From Cheilinus undulatus (lineage: Eukaryota > Chordata > Actinopteri > Labriformes > Labridae), in NCBI RefSeq assembly GCF_018320785.1, contig NC_054865.1, forward strand, positions 13,365,579-13,429,578: a DNA stretch of 64,000 nt, written 5' to 3'. Under the pieces are notes generated by a model. That model did no database searches. It saw only the letters and a list, made by a program, of their open reading frames with translations, and was not told the DNA's origin. Of this stretch, positions 1 through 11,429 are shown piece by piece (within the stretch, counting starts at the first letter, position 1; each line of letters opens with the position of its first letter). The translations under genes and the position numbers were made by a program.

Positions 1-143
1 AACATTTCATGCTCAGTGCCACATGCTAATAACAGTTATCATTGTGCATGTTGCTTATGTTAATTTCATTAAAACATTAATCAAATGGAAATTCAGTATA
101 TTGACAGGGATTAAAAAACAAGCTTATTGTCATCTTCCTCCAG

Positions 144-336
144 AGCCGATGCTCAGTGCCTTGCTGAGGAGGATGCCGAGTCTTGAGTCAGCAGAGATCC
201 ATCAGCTGGTCAACTGTCCGGAGTCTTTCACACCTGACATGCGCTGCCTTATGGGGGAGACACCGGGGGTCTCTGGCTACTATGTGCTGGCAGGGATGAA
301 CTCCTCTGGCTTGGCCTTCGCTGGTGGAGGTGGAAA
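144..336 (+). CDS. pdpr: pdpr exon A (first in window)
   Basis: Acceptor ends ...cctccag at 143; donor gtgagc at 337. Enters with the last two bases of a Glu codon and encodes PMLSALLRRMP through GMNSSGLAFAGGGGK, the end of the FAD-oxidoreductase region. Confidence 0.95.
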
Positions 337-3300
337 GTGAGCATGAACATTAGTTTAATTACACAGGATATAATTCATCTTCCAGTTTTTAATGTTAATA
401 ATCAGCCTTGTGTTCGAGACGTATTTTCATTTCATTACAATGATGCACCTGTTGTGTGATTTTGTGTTAGGTACTTGGCAGAGTGGATGACATATGGTTA
501 TCCCACTGCTAATGTGTGGCCGCTGGACATTAAACGCTTTGGGAACCTGCAGAGCAGTCGAACCTTCCTGCGACACAGAGTGATGGAAGTCATGCGTGAG
601 TTGTCAACACTTCCCACAGTTCATATGTACATGTTTGAATGTCATATACCCCTATTTACATTTAGGTCAGTAAGGAATTTGTTCCTCTGATAGATACAGG
701 AAATATACAATGCACGGCAAGTTTCAGCTGGATTCAAAATAAAGGATCATCAGTAATAAAGAAAGAACAAACAGATGTGGTTCTTTCTAGTCGTAGGGTT
801 TTAGTAGAAAAAAAACACCCTTTTTTTAACCTACAGTGGAGCTCAGCCTGGAATACTTCATTAATACTTTTTATTCTAAGGCAGAAATGACCATTTCCAT
901 TTAATGAGCTCTTAAGGTAATAAAGGGTAATAAAGTTTCAGTGACACCTGTTCTCCTCCAGCACAATTACAAACTTAAAAGTCAGTGATTCACAATGAGT
1001 TTATATCTTAAATGCATGCACAAAATTTTTGAAATTTCCATTATTTTTTGGTGGACTTCATGTATGAATAAAAACTGACCTATTTTTCTCCCTTACCTTT
1101 ACTTTGATATTTTACTGTCAACCTGTTCATAATATTTATACTTGAAATCAGGGTGAGCCATTATGAGAACATACTGTGCCTATAAAAAGTACTTTGCACT
1201 TTTATTGATTTTATAAATCAATCACGGTCAATATAAATTGGGTTTTTTTTTTGTCAAAAAAAAAAAAACAACAACAACAAAACCTCTTTAATGTCAAAGT
1301 GGAAATAGAGGTCTAGCCAACTGGTGCTAGTAGTCTCACAGGGATCACCTGAGTGCAGTGAATGTGTCTCAAGTGATTGTAGTATAAAGGCACCTTTTTC
1401 TGGAAGGTCCAGGCACTGGTTGATCATTATTCCTGGCTACCATTACACCATGAAGACAAAAGAACACTTCAAGCAACTCAGAGAAAGGGCTATTGAAAAG
1501 TATAAGTCAGGGGATGGGTACAAACAATTTTCCAAGGCACTGAACATCCCCCAGAGTTCAGTTAGATCCATCATCACGAAATGGAAGGAATATGGCATGT
1601 GTAAATTTGTCAAGATGAGGCCGTCCTCATTAGCTGAGTGACTGTGCAAGAAGGAAACTAGTGAGAGAGGCCACCAAGACACCTTTGACTACTCTGAAGT
1701 AGTTACAAGCTTCAGCAGCTGAGATGGAAGAGACTGGCATTCAACAACTGTTGTCTGTGTTCTTCACCAAAGCTTTATGGGAATATGGCAAAGAGAAGCC
1801 ACTGTTGAAAAAAAACTTTCGCCAAAAGGCATGTGGTAGACTCCGTGGTTAAGTGGAAGAAAATTCTTTGGTCTGATGAGACCAAAATGGTGCTTTTTGG
1901 CCATCAGACAAGGTGCTATATTATGTAAAGCAAGACACTGCACATCACCACAAACACACCATCCCCACTGTGAAGCAAAGTGGTGGCAGCATCATGCTGT
2001 GTGGGTGATTCTTTGCAGCCGGCCCTGGAAGGCTTGCAAAGGTAGAGGCAAGACAATGACTTAAGCATTAGGTGAAAGCTACACAGAAATGGTTTAAGAC
2101 ATCAAGGTGAATGTTCTTGAGTGGCAGAGTCAATGCCCAGACCTGAATCTAAAAGAGAATTTATGACTGGAGTTAAAAAGGGCTCTTCACATCTGATCAT
2201 TGTGCAACCTGACAGAGTTTGAGCAGTTTTGCAAAAAAAAAAGAATGAAGGAAAATTGCAGTGTCCAGTTGTGCAAGCCTGATTGAGACCTATCAACAAA
2301 GACTCAGTGCTTGATTGCAGACAAAGGTGCATCTACTAAATACTGGCTTAAAGGGGGTGAATATTCATGCAGTCACTAATTTTACATTAAATATTTTTCT
2401 TTAATTGACATTAATGTGTAGAAATCTGTTTTCACTTTGACATTAAAGAGGTTTTTTTTGTCAAAAAAGTGCCAAATTTTATTGACCACGATTGATTTAT
2501 AAAGTCATTGCAAGTATAAAACACCCAAGGGGGTGACTACTTTTTATAGGCACTGTTGCAGGTAATATTTAGGAAATTTACCATAATCTCTGTGCACATG
2601 ATGAAACTACATCATTCTCTTTTCTGGTTGCAAGAAATGTTCTTTACCACTCTTTCATTAGTGCCATGAACTCATCAAATTACTAGCCCTAGCATTGGTG
2701 TAAAGGAAAGGACTTGCAGCCTCCCATATTGTTGCAGCCACTATTTCTGCAGCAACCTATTTACAACTGTTCTGCCTACTGAGACCCAACCTCCCTCCAT
2801 GCACACAATAGTCTCCTACAGTGTGAGAACAGACAACTTAGTGTGTTTTAGTGGCCCCCTGTGCAGAAATGTTTGAGAAATGTTCAGAAGTTAATTCGTG
2901 AAAGAGGCTTGTCATAACAATGTCAAGTATTTCTCACTTTTGCTTTGGTCTCATCAAATGTGCCTGTCTGGTTTGTTTTCAGCTCTGCTGTATGAACTGA
3001 AAGTTCCTCGCTGGGACTTTCAGACTGGTCGTCAGCTGAGGACCAGCCCTCTGTATGACCGCCTGGACACCCAGGGAGCTCGCTGGATGGAAAAACATGG
3101 CTTTGAGAGACCAAAATATTTTGTACCTCCAGGGAAAGGTACAGAATACCAACCCTCCTCTTTAGTCAGTTTCTTTTTTTAAATTCAGTAGATTTAAAGT
3201 GAAGTAAATGCCAGTGAAACCCTGATGACTGATGTTGCTGATGTAACATGATAGAAAAAAAGATAATTTCGTTTACTTTGGTTTGAGATGGAAATATGTC

Positions 3301-6300
3301 TCACAGCATGAAGTGTGTTTCAGCCTCTATCTATCACAGATAGATGATTGTCTTTTTTTGTGGTTTAATGTAATAATTTAATGCCTTATGAGACATGACT
3401 ACATATTTTCTCTGCCTGGTTTTGTTCTGTGGTCAGATCTGCTGTCTCTAGACCAGAGTAAGACCTTCTACAAGCCTGACTGGTTTGACATCGTTGGAGC
3501 AGAAGTGAAATGCTGCAAGGAGGCTGTCTGTGTTATTGACATGTCATCATTTACAAAGTTTGAACTGACTGTAAGTTTAAGTGAAATCAGTTAAGATCAT
3601 TTCTGGCAGAAAACTTTTGCTACACTTCCTTTTTTGTGGTTTCAGTCCTCTGAACAAAAATCCCTCACAGTCACACTCAGTGAGTCACCATGTGCTTCCA
3701 ACTGTTTTTTTACACATCTGTATTAACTCAGCTTTTAAAATGGAGGATTATGCAATACTTTAACTATTAGCCATGAATGCAGCTGATATGTATCCTTTCT
3801 CTTTAAAGGAGTATTGGGCTTAACATGTTAAGTCAAATTTCTACTTTGATTTTTCAGTCAACACAGGACCAGGCTCTGGACCTGCTTCAACATCTCTGTG
3901 CCAATGACCTGGATGTTCCTGTCGGACACATCGTCCACACCGGCATGCTGAATGAGAGGGGGGGCTATGAGAATGACTGCAGCGTGGTTCGCCTCAGCAA
4001 AAACAGGTTTGTTACCACTGGAAAGTATTACACTTGTGGTGGAAATGAAAAATAACTCACTTATTTGTCCCCTCTGCAGCTTCTTCATCATCTCTCCAAC
4101 AGACCAGCAGGTCCACTGTTGGTCCTGGATAAAGAAGCACATGCCCAGTGACCCACACCTCCACCTGGAGGATGTCAGCTGGAAGTACACAGGTAGGATA
4201 AAGTCCAGGTTCTGAAGAGTTGTTGCCCTCTAGTGCCCACTGAATATCACAGCAGTGCAGCACTGTCCCACATTCACTCTACCAGTTACGAGTGACCTGA
4301 TTTTGGGTTCGGTGTTTGGGGAATTTAATGTCAGGGGGCCAAGATTATTGTTAATAACATTTCCTAAATTTAATTTTTTGTGGGTGTGATGTGATTACTT
4401 AAACTCTCAGAAATGTGAGCAACACCTCATCCTGGCTGTTCAAAAGTAATCCACTACAAACACAGATATCAGATAGGATCAACCTTTGAAATCTTTTTTT
4501 TTTTTTTCAAAGAAAAAGAATTATGAAAGTTGATCCCCAAAATCAGACCATCCGATCCCAATGAAGGGCTGTATTTAGACCAAATTACAGCAAAATAATA
4601 ATGGAAAGTGTCAAACTAAATGTTTTTATATGTTACATATTTTATATTTTACTTTATCTTTTATTTGTATTTTGCACGAAAATGCTGTTTTGCTGCAGTG
4701 AAGGATGACAACATTAGGACTGTGATAAATGAAAAATTGTGACCTGAAATATTTCACCAAAAAGCATCATTATCAGTATTAAATACTGTAATTAATTCAA
4801 AGTAACATAATCTTTCTGTTTGGTTTTATTTTGCTATCTTGTAGATAAATAAGCAGTGTATCTCTGTGCGTATTCCCTTTTCAATATGGTATATATGCAG
4901 CTACTTAAAAATGTTAAGAAGTAGATTAATCAATTAAGCAAAAAATTAAGGAATTTAAAAAGTAGTAAGACATATTAAATACAAGACCATAAGGTCTTAG
5001 CTTTTGTTGCTATTTTCATTTTTTAATATTTGTCAAAAGAGGCTGTTTTGCTGCTTTTGTTTTTACATTTAGTTTTAATCACCGTGAGTCCATAGTCCAT
5101 AGGCTGGACTTGAACCCATGCTGCCTGAGTACATGGGGTGCGATCTAACCACTGGGCCATCTGCTTCCCATCTTTTTTGTTTGTTTGTTTATTTGGCAGG
5201 GACAGATGCAGTAAACATAGAGACAACACAACAATTCATGAACAACAATTTTCCTTGTACCACACCACAGCCTTTGTAGCTAATGTTAATTTCCAATGCC
5301 TGTGCCTGAGAGAGAATCATATAAAATCTGTGCATCTTTAAAGCACAGCTGTGCCCTATTTATCAAGTTAACTATGTTATTGAGTGATGTTTGCATGTAA
5401 ATGATAAATAAATGCAAGTATTCTGAGAAGTGTTCGGAGTAAAAGGTGTTTGAGCTGAGGCTGGGGACAATCCTTGTTAAAATTTTACAGGACTTTGCCT
5501 GTTTTTGCCAAGGTGTAATTCTTGCACAGAGTCTGTAAATGTTTGCACTGCTGGCATCTAAAAGAAAGCTTGATTAGCATACTACAGCAACAAGGACAAT
5601 CTGGGTTTTTTTGACTATTTTATATTTTTTAGCTTGCTATCTGCACAAAACATGCATATAACTGTGTCACCAGTGTAATGGAGTCTTAAAATATATAGAG
5701 GGTCTTAAAAAATGTCTTAAAAAGTATTGAATTTGATGTTTTTGTAAATACCCTGAAAAAACTAGTGATCCAACTTTAATCATTAAATATCTGAATTTGG
5801 ACCAGATAGGTCCTATCCACTATTTTTGTGAGCAAACAGAATAGGAGTGAGATGTGTTACATGATCCTTTTTAAAAAAAAAAATCCTAATCTGGATCCTT
5901 CCTATCCAGATTATACCACATGAACAACCAGACACTTGGCTTTAGCACTTTTGGTTTACAGTTTTTAACACAAAGGTAGTATAACATTCCAGATCATCAC
6001 AAAGCCATTTTAATAAATCATTTGGTTGATATTACTTACTGTGTAATGATTTTTGAATTTTAAAAGGTTTCATGTTAAAAAAAATGCCACCTGTTTCTTA
6101 TGAAACTATATTTTATTTTAGCTCAAAAATCTCAAAACCAAGCATGATTTAGAAAAGTTTGAATATTTCCCCTCTAAAATAAGTTTGTTATCCTTTTCAG
6201 GTGTAATGTTTGTTTTTCTCTAAACCATGGTCGTATACTACCCCTCAATAGTCTACATTTCTAAATATCAACTGATGTTGATTTCAAAGAAAAGCTAGGT

Positions 6301-9300
6301 GCATCGGCTCAAAACATTAATTGAACATATTTTTCTCATATTGCTATTGCTATTGCTGATATTGCTTCCAAACACAGTGAATGATACAAGTCTTTTTCTT
6401 TCCCAACAGCTTTAAATCTGATTGGACCCCGTGCTATGGATGTCCTGGCTGAGCTGTCATATGTTTCAATGACACCTGACCACTTTCCCTCCATGTTCTG
6501 TAAGGTAAGAAACCAACAACATTCAAAAAGAGAAAAAGCTATGCATTAATAATTTACTCGGACAACTCCTGTTTGAAATGATGTTGGCTGGATAGTTCAG
6601 TGGTTTGCTGATTCCGATACAAGAGGTTTTGGGTTCAAAACCTGGCCTGGGCAATATCATTATCCAGTGTGGACCCCTGGGCAAGGTCCTTAACGCCATG
6701 AACACCTGTTTATGTCACAGATGTAAGTCACTGTGGATGAAAGGGTCTGCTATGCAACATTTTTAATGTTTATCCAGCAGCAGAGCATTGTTTGTACCTG
6801 GTATCTACTCTCTGACCTTATCACTTCTTGCAGATTTTTATTAACATCAAGAAAATTAATTAGTGATGAGATGATATTTTGAATCCCTAAGCTCACTGAT
6901 AATCAATTAGGCCATCTCAGGCCCCCCACAGCTTCCCGTATTACCCCGAAAGGATTATTTAATTGAGCAAATGTGAGAAATAAAATAATCTCTTATTGCC
7001 CCCTTGTGGCTGGCTGTTGTATCGGGGACTAATTTCAGCCTCAAAGGGTGTAAATGACACACATTTTTGAAGAAAATAAAAATATATTAACAATATTAAA
7101 TGTAGATATATATTATTTTAGTTTTTTTTTTTTTTTTGAGGCTCCAGCCCCCACAGCGTCTGTCATGAAGAAATGTGGCCCTGCACAAATATAGCTGATG
7201 ACCCCTGCCCTAGCTGGAGTCTGCTGTTGGATGCTGGGGACATGGTGGGGGGAGGGTTTTCATATGTGAAGGTGGTTTAGCTTGAGTTACCTGTATTAAC
7301 AAGCTTGCTGGTGCTGCTCCATCAACAGTGAAACAAAATGGCTGGTATCACAACAGAGAAGAGAAAGAAACAGGAGCACAGTAGAGGAACTCATAAAAAG
7401 CTTGTCTGTCTTTTCAGTTATTTCTTTTTTCCCTTCATTTTGTCTAAAAGCGAAAACTGTAAAAACATAGCAGGTTGAACAGATTTAGTGATAAAGTTTG
7501 ATCATCTCTAATGTGAAAAACTGCAATAAAGTAATTCCAAATGAGTGGTACAAGGTTTGGCAGCACTTCTGGCTGCACCTGTGGCTGTGGTAAACAAAAA
7601 CACTAACTGACTGTGCTTGTTTGTGTGTTTGCAGGAGATGAGTGTTGGTTATGCAAACGGGATCAGAGTGATGAGCATGACTCACACAGGAGAGCCAGGC
7701 TTCATGCTCTACATACCCATAGAGGTGAGAGCTGCTTACTTCTGTTCACTCAAACAGTATTGTTCTTATCAAAACAAGGTTTAAGGAAGTGCTACATTCT
7801 GTACAGTACAGCTGTCCTGACATCAGTGTCTCCTTTGCTCTCTGCAGTACGCTCTGCACGTCTACAACGAAGTGATGTCAGTAGGTCAGAAATATGGGAT
7901 TCGTAATGCAGGTTACTACGCTCTGCGCAGCCTCCGCATAGAGAAATTCTTCGCCTTCTGGGGTCAGGACCTCGATGCCTTCACCACCCCGCTGGAGTGT
8001 GGACGAGAGTTCAGGGTGAAATTTGACAAGGTCTGTTCCCACTTCAGCTCTTTGGCTGCATCGAACTGTACAACAGCAAATTCACAGTGGCAGATTTTTA
8101 AACTATGATAAGATTATGACAAAAATCAAATGATTTTTTAACAGTTTTGATACCACAGCTATTAAAATACCAGTCCGAGGTATTAAATATGGGCTAATTG
8201 ATTTTAGAAAAATAATTCTGACAAACTCTGTGACACTGTCTATATTGAACTAGTATGTTTACAATTATTTTATTTGATCAGGATCCCCAATTAGCTGTAC
8301 CCTAGAGCACAACTAGAGTACACACACAGTGTCTGGCATTTTAGATTTTGTGGAAAAACATGACTGGAGATCTGACGTTTTTGAATGCTTTGGTGCTTTT
8401 TTTGATCAAGGGTTGATCAATTAAATTTTTTTTTTTAAAAAGGTACTGGAGGGTGCGCTGGAATGATTGGGGTTTCACACTACTCAGCCTCCTAGGGAAA
8501 GCTAACTCTTGAGGGCTGTCGTGGGACAGTGGACCAGCTCTTTACTCTTGCAGGGCTCTTTGAGGGGGCATGGGAGTTTGCTCATCCAGTCTTCATGTGT
8601 TTTGTTGACTTGGAGAAGGCTTATGATCGTGTCTCTCGGGGGATCATGTGGGGGGTACTGCTGGAATATGGGGTTCCAGGGCTGCTGTTGCGAACCATCA
8701 GGTCCCTGTACAACCAAAGTGAGAGACTGGTGTATGAACTATTTATAAGTGTTTTATCATGATTTTAGATAATATGAGTAAATTTTATTTTAACAGCCTC
8801 AGAGCAGACAGAGCCTCACACCCCCCCTGAAATCTCTGGCGCTCTCCTTAGGGGGTCCCTTACCCCAGGTTGGGAACCAAGGATCTAAAATATGCAAAAA
8901 TTATACTTTTTTTAATTGATCAGATCCAAATGGAACCATAAATAGTTACTGGATGAATTATACATTGTACAAAAGTGCTCAATAAATTGATCAGCATTAT
9001 AAAAGTAAAAGGAGGAAAAACCGGTACTGTTACTCCTGAACTGCTCCATGCTGCTCTTGTGTCCACAGAGCTAGTCTTTAATTGCTAATTATCCTTTTTT
9101 TTTTTTTTTTGGATCATGTAATTTTACTTTCATCACGTTAAGTACATGATAAATGCATATCAGTTCCAGTTAGTGCTGGGCAATTAATCGCAAATTAGAT
9201 TAAATCGCAATATGGCCTGCTGCAATCTTCATATCGCAGACGGTGCAATGTGTCCTTTACCTGAAATGTGTCAAAATACCAATTTGATATAATTTTTTTG

Positions 9301-11429
9301 CAGCAGAGATTTTATGCTCGATAGATTATGCATACATTCAAGTGTCTTTTTTTTAAAAAAGTTTACAAAAATCCTACTTTTCCTGTTCATGTATATGCTT
9401 TTCTTAATCAAAATGAGAATAACATAAAATATTATCATCTCCTTTAGTATAGCAGTTGATATCAAAATTGGTTATATGAGCTGAAATCGCAGTTAGATAT
9501 TTTTTTCAAATCTTTCATCCCTAGTTTAACTTGTCTAATGCTGTGCTGGTTATAATATAGAATGATTTATTTCTTGTATTTGTTACACAAAGTGTAAGAT
9601 GCAAACAATTGCATATTCAATCATAATTGCAATATTGTGGAAAAATATCTCAATTAGATTATTTTCACAAATTGTTCAGCCCTAGTTCCAGATACTACTT
9701 GTCGGTCTCATGAACTATTAAGAACCGATATTGACCTGAAAACCCAGTATGGGTCAATACCTATTTTTGATACTGTCAACCAATAAAATAACTGCTTGTA
9801 AAAGTGTCAACACTTTTGACAACCTTACTGTAAAATATCAAATAATGGGAATTCTAAGTGTTGCTGTGTTACAGTCAGCTGTTGCCTCTTGCTGTTACCA
9901 AGAAGAGTTTGGAATCACAAAAAAAAAACAACAACAAAAAAAACATGTTAATATACAATAAATGGACTACGGTTACATTAAAATCATGAAAGTAATTATG
10001 TGATAGGTAATAAGATTGTAAGACAATCATGTAATGATGCTTTATGATAAATGATTAGAGTATAAAATACCTCTGAAAAAGTAAAGTGGAGGATTAATTA
10101 GTGCAATTTGATGTCAGTTTAATGGCTCATCACACTTTATCCATTTCCATCTTTTACTGCTGTATAACCTTATCAACATTGTCTTTTTCCACTTTTATCC
10201 TGCTGTCTTCTTTTTGCTGTGACACAGTATGTTATTGCCTGGGAAATTATAGTTTTTAGAATAAGTTTTATATTTGGACCAGTAGTTTTATGATTGGTTC
10301 ACACCAGTTTTGACAGCAATAAATTTTCATGTCAATATTTTGTCCCACTGCAATTACCAAGGTGTTTTACCTTAAAGAGAGACTCCAGTATATCAAGTAA
10401 TGATTTATTGTAATTGTTTATGACATTCACACATAAAAGTCTTGCTGTTTCATTTTAAATAATTCAACAGAGAGTTGCAGATTAAATAAAGGTACTCTGC
10501 CATCTGCTTTGTTAAACCTAAAACATTTTTGTTGTATTCATTAATGTGATTCTGATGAAAAAATGCCTCCAAGCTGCACCCATAGGCACAACAGGTGGCC
10601 CTTTACACCAGCAGTGAAGTTTTTTCTACTGTCATTCTGCTGCACACAGCAGTAATGTCAGCCCAGTATTAATGAATGGTCCTCACCGTGTAAAATTGGT
10701 TTCACAGATTGCTCTACGATGACTATTCATCTGCAGAATCTATATCTTTATTGTAAAGCTTGTTATCAGAGCACAAATAAAAATGAAATACTGCTTCTAT
10801 TTTCTCCCAACAGGGCTGTGCAGTGTTTGTAGATGAATAGTTTATATGGCACAACCCATAAAATCTAACAGTGCTCCTCCTTTAGTTCTTGTTTTTCTCA
10901 TCTGTTACCTTCTGCTCTGCTCTGCTGTGCCCTTTTTGTCTCTATTTCTACTCTGCCCTTTATTTTAACCTCTATTTTTCTTCCGTTATCCCATTCTTAT
11001 GTCCTTTCTGTTTTCCATCAGGACACAGATTTCCTCGGACGAGAGGCACTGCTGCAGCAGCGTCAGGATGGTGTGTCTCGGCGGTTCGTCATGCTCGTTC
11101 TGGAAGACCATGACACTGAGCTGGATCTGTGGCCATGGTGGGGCGAGCCTATCTACTGTAATGGTCAGCTAGCAGGGGCGACCACCAGCAGCGCCTACAG
11201 CTACACACTAGAGCGCCACGTCTGCCTTGGCTTCATATCTCCGCCGTCAGGTCCAGACGGGGTCCCGACTCCAATCACCCCGGACTTCATCAACCGTGGG
11301 GACTATGAGGTGGACATCGCTGGCCAGCGCTACCCCGCCAAAGCCAAACTGTACCCCTTCAGCTCGCTCTTCACCCAACAGAAACGCCGCAAAGACGACA
11401 TGGAATTAGGCAACTTACAGGGGAAATGA
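144..11429 (+). CDS. pdpr: Pyruvate dehydrogenase phosphatase regulatory subunit, C-terminal 548 residues in ten exons (5' part outside window)
   Basis: Coding exons: 144-336, 471-595, 2983-3138, 3437-3570, 3858-4006, 4080-4192, 6410-6504, 7635-7724, 7848-8030, 11022-11429. All nine junctions are GT-AG and keep phase, giving 548 residues to a TGA at 11427. The translation is recognisable as vertebrate PDPR, with stretches such as YKPDWFDIV, CCKEAVCVIDMSSFTKFE, GHIVHTGMLNE, FFMISPTDQQVHCW-like (here FFIISPTDQQVHCW), GIRNAGYYALRSLRIEKFFA, DLWPWWGEPIY and FINRGDYEVDIAG. Human PDPR is about 879 residues, so about 330 N-terminal residues (the FAD-dependent oxidoreductase domain) lie to the left. 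What remains is the end of the FAD region plus the folate-binding aminomethyltransferase-like (GCV_T and GCV_T C-terminal) part shared with dimethylglycine and sarcosine dehydrogenases. Known role: a matrix protein that lowers the Mg2+ sensitivity of the PDP1 catalytic subunit, which reactivates the pyruvate dehydrogenase complex. DMGDH and SARDH are less likely given the close PDPR match. Confidence 0.97.
471..595 (+). CDS. pdpr: pdpr exon B
   Basis: Acceptor tgtgttag before 471; donor gtgagt at 596. Encodes YLAEWMTYGYP to FLRHRVMEVM. Phase 1 exit completes a Pro codon with the next exon. Confidence 0.95.
1174..2555 (+). mobile_element. Tc1/mariner element (degenerate) in a pdpr intron
   Basis: The inverted ends begin CTGTGCCTATAAAAAGTA (1174) and, on the reverse strand from 2555, CAGTGCCTATAAAAAGTA. 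The ends also share an inner block around AATCAATC(A/G)(C/T)GGTCAAT followed by T-rich and TGTCAAAAAA sequence, so the arms are long (about 100-200 bp). A TA dinucleotide (1172-1173) precedes the left end; the right TA has decayed. Between the ends lies a decayed Tc1 transposase (separate entry). It sits in the pdpr intron between the exons at 471-595 and 2983-3138, on the same strand. Confidence 0.88.
1450..2340 (+). pseudogene. Broken Tc1 transposase
   Basis: Starts at an ATG at 1450 with MKTKEHFKQLRERAIEKYKS, followed by a helix-turn-helix-like stretch (SGDGYKQFSKALNIPQSSVR), which is the paired-like DNA-binding domain of Tc1 transposases. The frame stops at about 1641. Later, in other frames, VVKWKKILWSDETK (around 1850-1890) gives the first catalytic Asp region. 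Stops and frameshifts rule out a working enzyme. Confidence 0.8.
2983..3138 (+). CDS. pdpr: pdpr exon C
   Basis: Acceptor gttttcag before 2983; donor gtacag at 3139. Encodes LLYELKVPRWDFQTGRQL through KYFVPPGK, the linker between the oxidoreductase part and the aminomethyltransferase-like domain. Confidence 0.95.
3437..3570 (+). CDS. pdpr: pdpr exon D
   Basis: Acceptor gtggtcag before 3437; donor gtaagt at 3571. Encodes LLSLDQSKTFYKPDWFDIV through SSFTKFELT, the start of the GCV_T-like fold. Leaves in phase 0. Confidence 0.95.
3858..4006 (+). CDS. pdpr: pdpr exon E
   Basis: Acceptor atttttcag before 3858; donor gtttgt at 4007. Encodes STQDQALDLLQHLCANDLD through VVRLSKN, including VGHIVHTGMLNE. 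Confidence 0.95.
4080..4192 (+). CDS. pdpr: pdpr exon F
   Basis: Acceptor cctctgcag before 4080; donor gtagga at 4193. Encodes FFIISPTDQQVHCWSWIK through DVSWKYT. The intron before it is only 73 bp. Confidence 0.95.
5035..5180 (-). repeat. tRNA-derived SINE fragment
   Basis: On the minus strand the segment reads like a tRNA promoter: A-box-like TGGCCCAGTGGTTAGATCG, then B-box-like GGGTTCAAGTCCAGCC. Lies in the pdpr intron between 4192 and 6410. Fish SINEs commonly have such heads; the exact family is not assigned. Confidence 0.6.
6410..6504 (+). CDS. pdpr: pdpr exon G
   Basis: Acceptor tcccaacag before 6410; donor gtaaga at 6505. Encodes LNLIGPRAMDVLAELSYVS through FPSMFCK. Confidence 0.95.
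6580..6765 (+). repeat. tRNA-derived SINE (V-SINE-like tail)
   Basis: A-box-like TGGATAGTTCAGTGG (about 6590), B-box-like GGGTTCAAAACC (about 6631), then a 3' part ending CACTGTGGATGAAAGGGTC and TGCTATGCAACAT. This tail resembles the conserved vertebrate SINE tail (consensus CTTTGGATAAAAGCGTCTGC). In the pdpr intron before exon H. Confidence 0.72.
6895..7209. mobile_element. hAT-like non-autonomous element, copy 1
   Basis: The right end read in reverse begins CAGGGGTCATCAGCT (about 7205 leftward), a hAT-type terminus. The left end reads CTGATAATCAATTAGGCC. Interior blocks CCCCCACAGCTTCCCGT, CCCCTTGTGGCTGGCTG and GCCCCCACAG recur in the same order at 52.2-52.8 kb, so this is a dispersed family. 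No coding content. Confidence 0.6.
7635..7724 (+). CDS. pdpr: pdpr exon H
   Basis: Acceptor tgtttgcag before 7635; donor gtgaga at 7725. Encodes 30 residues, EMSVGYANGIRVMSMTHTG through YIPIE. Confidence 0.95.
7848..8030 (+). CDS. pdpr: pdpr exon I
   Basis: Acceptor ctctgcag before 7848; donor gtctgt at 8031, a weak donor next to an AAG exon end. Encodes YALHVYNEVMSVGQKYGIRN through GREFRVKFDK. Confidence 0.95.
8513..8740 (+). pseudogene. Non-LTR retrotransposon reverse transcriptase fragment
   Basis: The plus-strand frame from 8529 translates to MDQLFTLAGLFEGAWEF, then MCFVDLEKAYDRVSRG and GVLLEYGVPGLLLRTIR, SLYNQSE. The FVDLEKAYDRV block is the RT motif containing the first catalytic Asp. 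The fragment breaks off after SERLVYEL. It lies in the last pdpr intron. Confidence 0.85.
8735..8880. repeat. Fragment of a dispersed repeat with hAT-like terminus (copy A)
   Basis: Shares the order TTTATCATGATTTTAG, AGAGCAGACAGAGCC, TCTGGCGCTC, GGGGGTCCC, AGGTTGGGAACCA with 45870-46137, and more distantly with 60470-60560. The reverse-strand terminus TGGTTCCCAACCT is hAT-like. No left end seen. Confidence 0.5.
9171..9684. mobile_element. hAT-like non-autonomous element with near-perfect 8-bp target duplication
   Basis: The left end TAGTGCTGGGCAATTAATCG and the reverse of the right end, TAGGGCTGAACAATTTGTG, form inverted termini. Flanks are GTTCCAGT (9163-9170) and GTTCCAGA (9685-9692), 7 of 8 bases identical, as expected for hAT insertion. 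The 514-bp interior is AT-rich with no transposase. Lies in the last pdpr intron. Confidence 0.75.
11022..11429 (+). CDS. pdpr: pdpr terminal coding exon
   Basis: Acceptor ttccatcag before 11022. Encodes DTDFLGREALLQQRQDGV to the C-terminus RRKDDMELGNLQGK and stop. It contains the C-terminal GCV_T barrel (LDLWPWWGEPIYCNGQ, SAYSYTLERHVCLGF). It is noticeably more GC-rich than the surrounding introns. Confidence 0.96.
   Translation, partial: DTDFLGREALLQQRQDGVSRRFVMLVLEDHDTELDLWPWWGEPIYCNGQLAGATTSSAYSYTLERHVCLGFISPPSGPDGVPTPITPDFINRGDYEVDIAGQRYPAKAKLYPFSSLFTQQKRRKDDMELGNLQGK

Noticed and set aside
23..143. Extension of the first pdpr exon upstream to the window edge, where the frame is open
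   Set aside because: A clear acceptor (cctccag) at 137-143 precedes the conserved sequence, and the residues before it (MLITVIIVHVAYVNF) do not match PDPR. Treated as intron.
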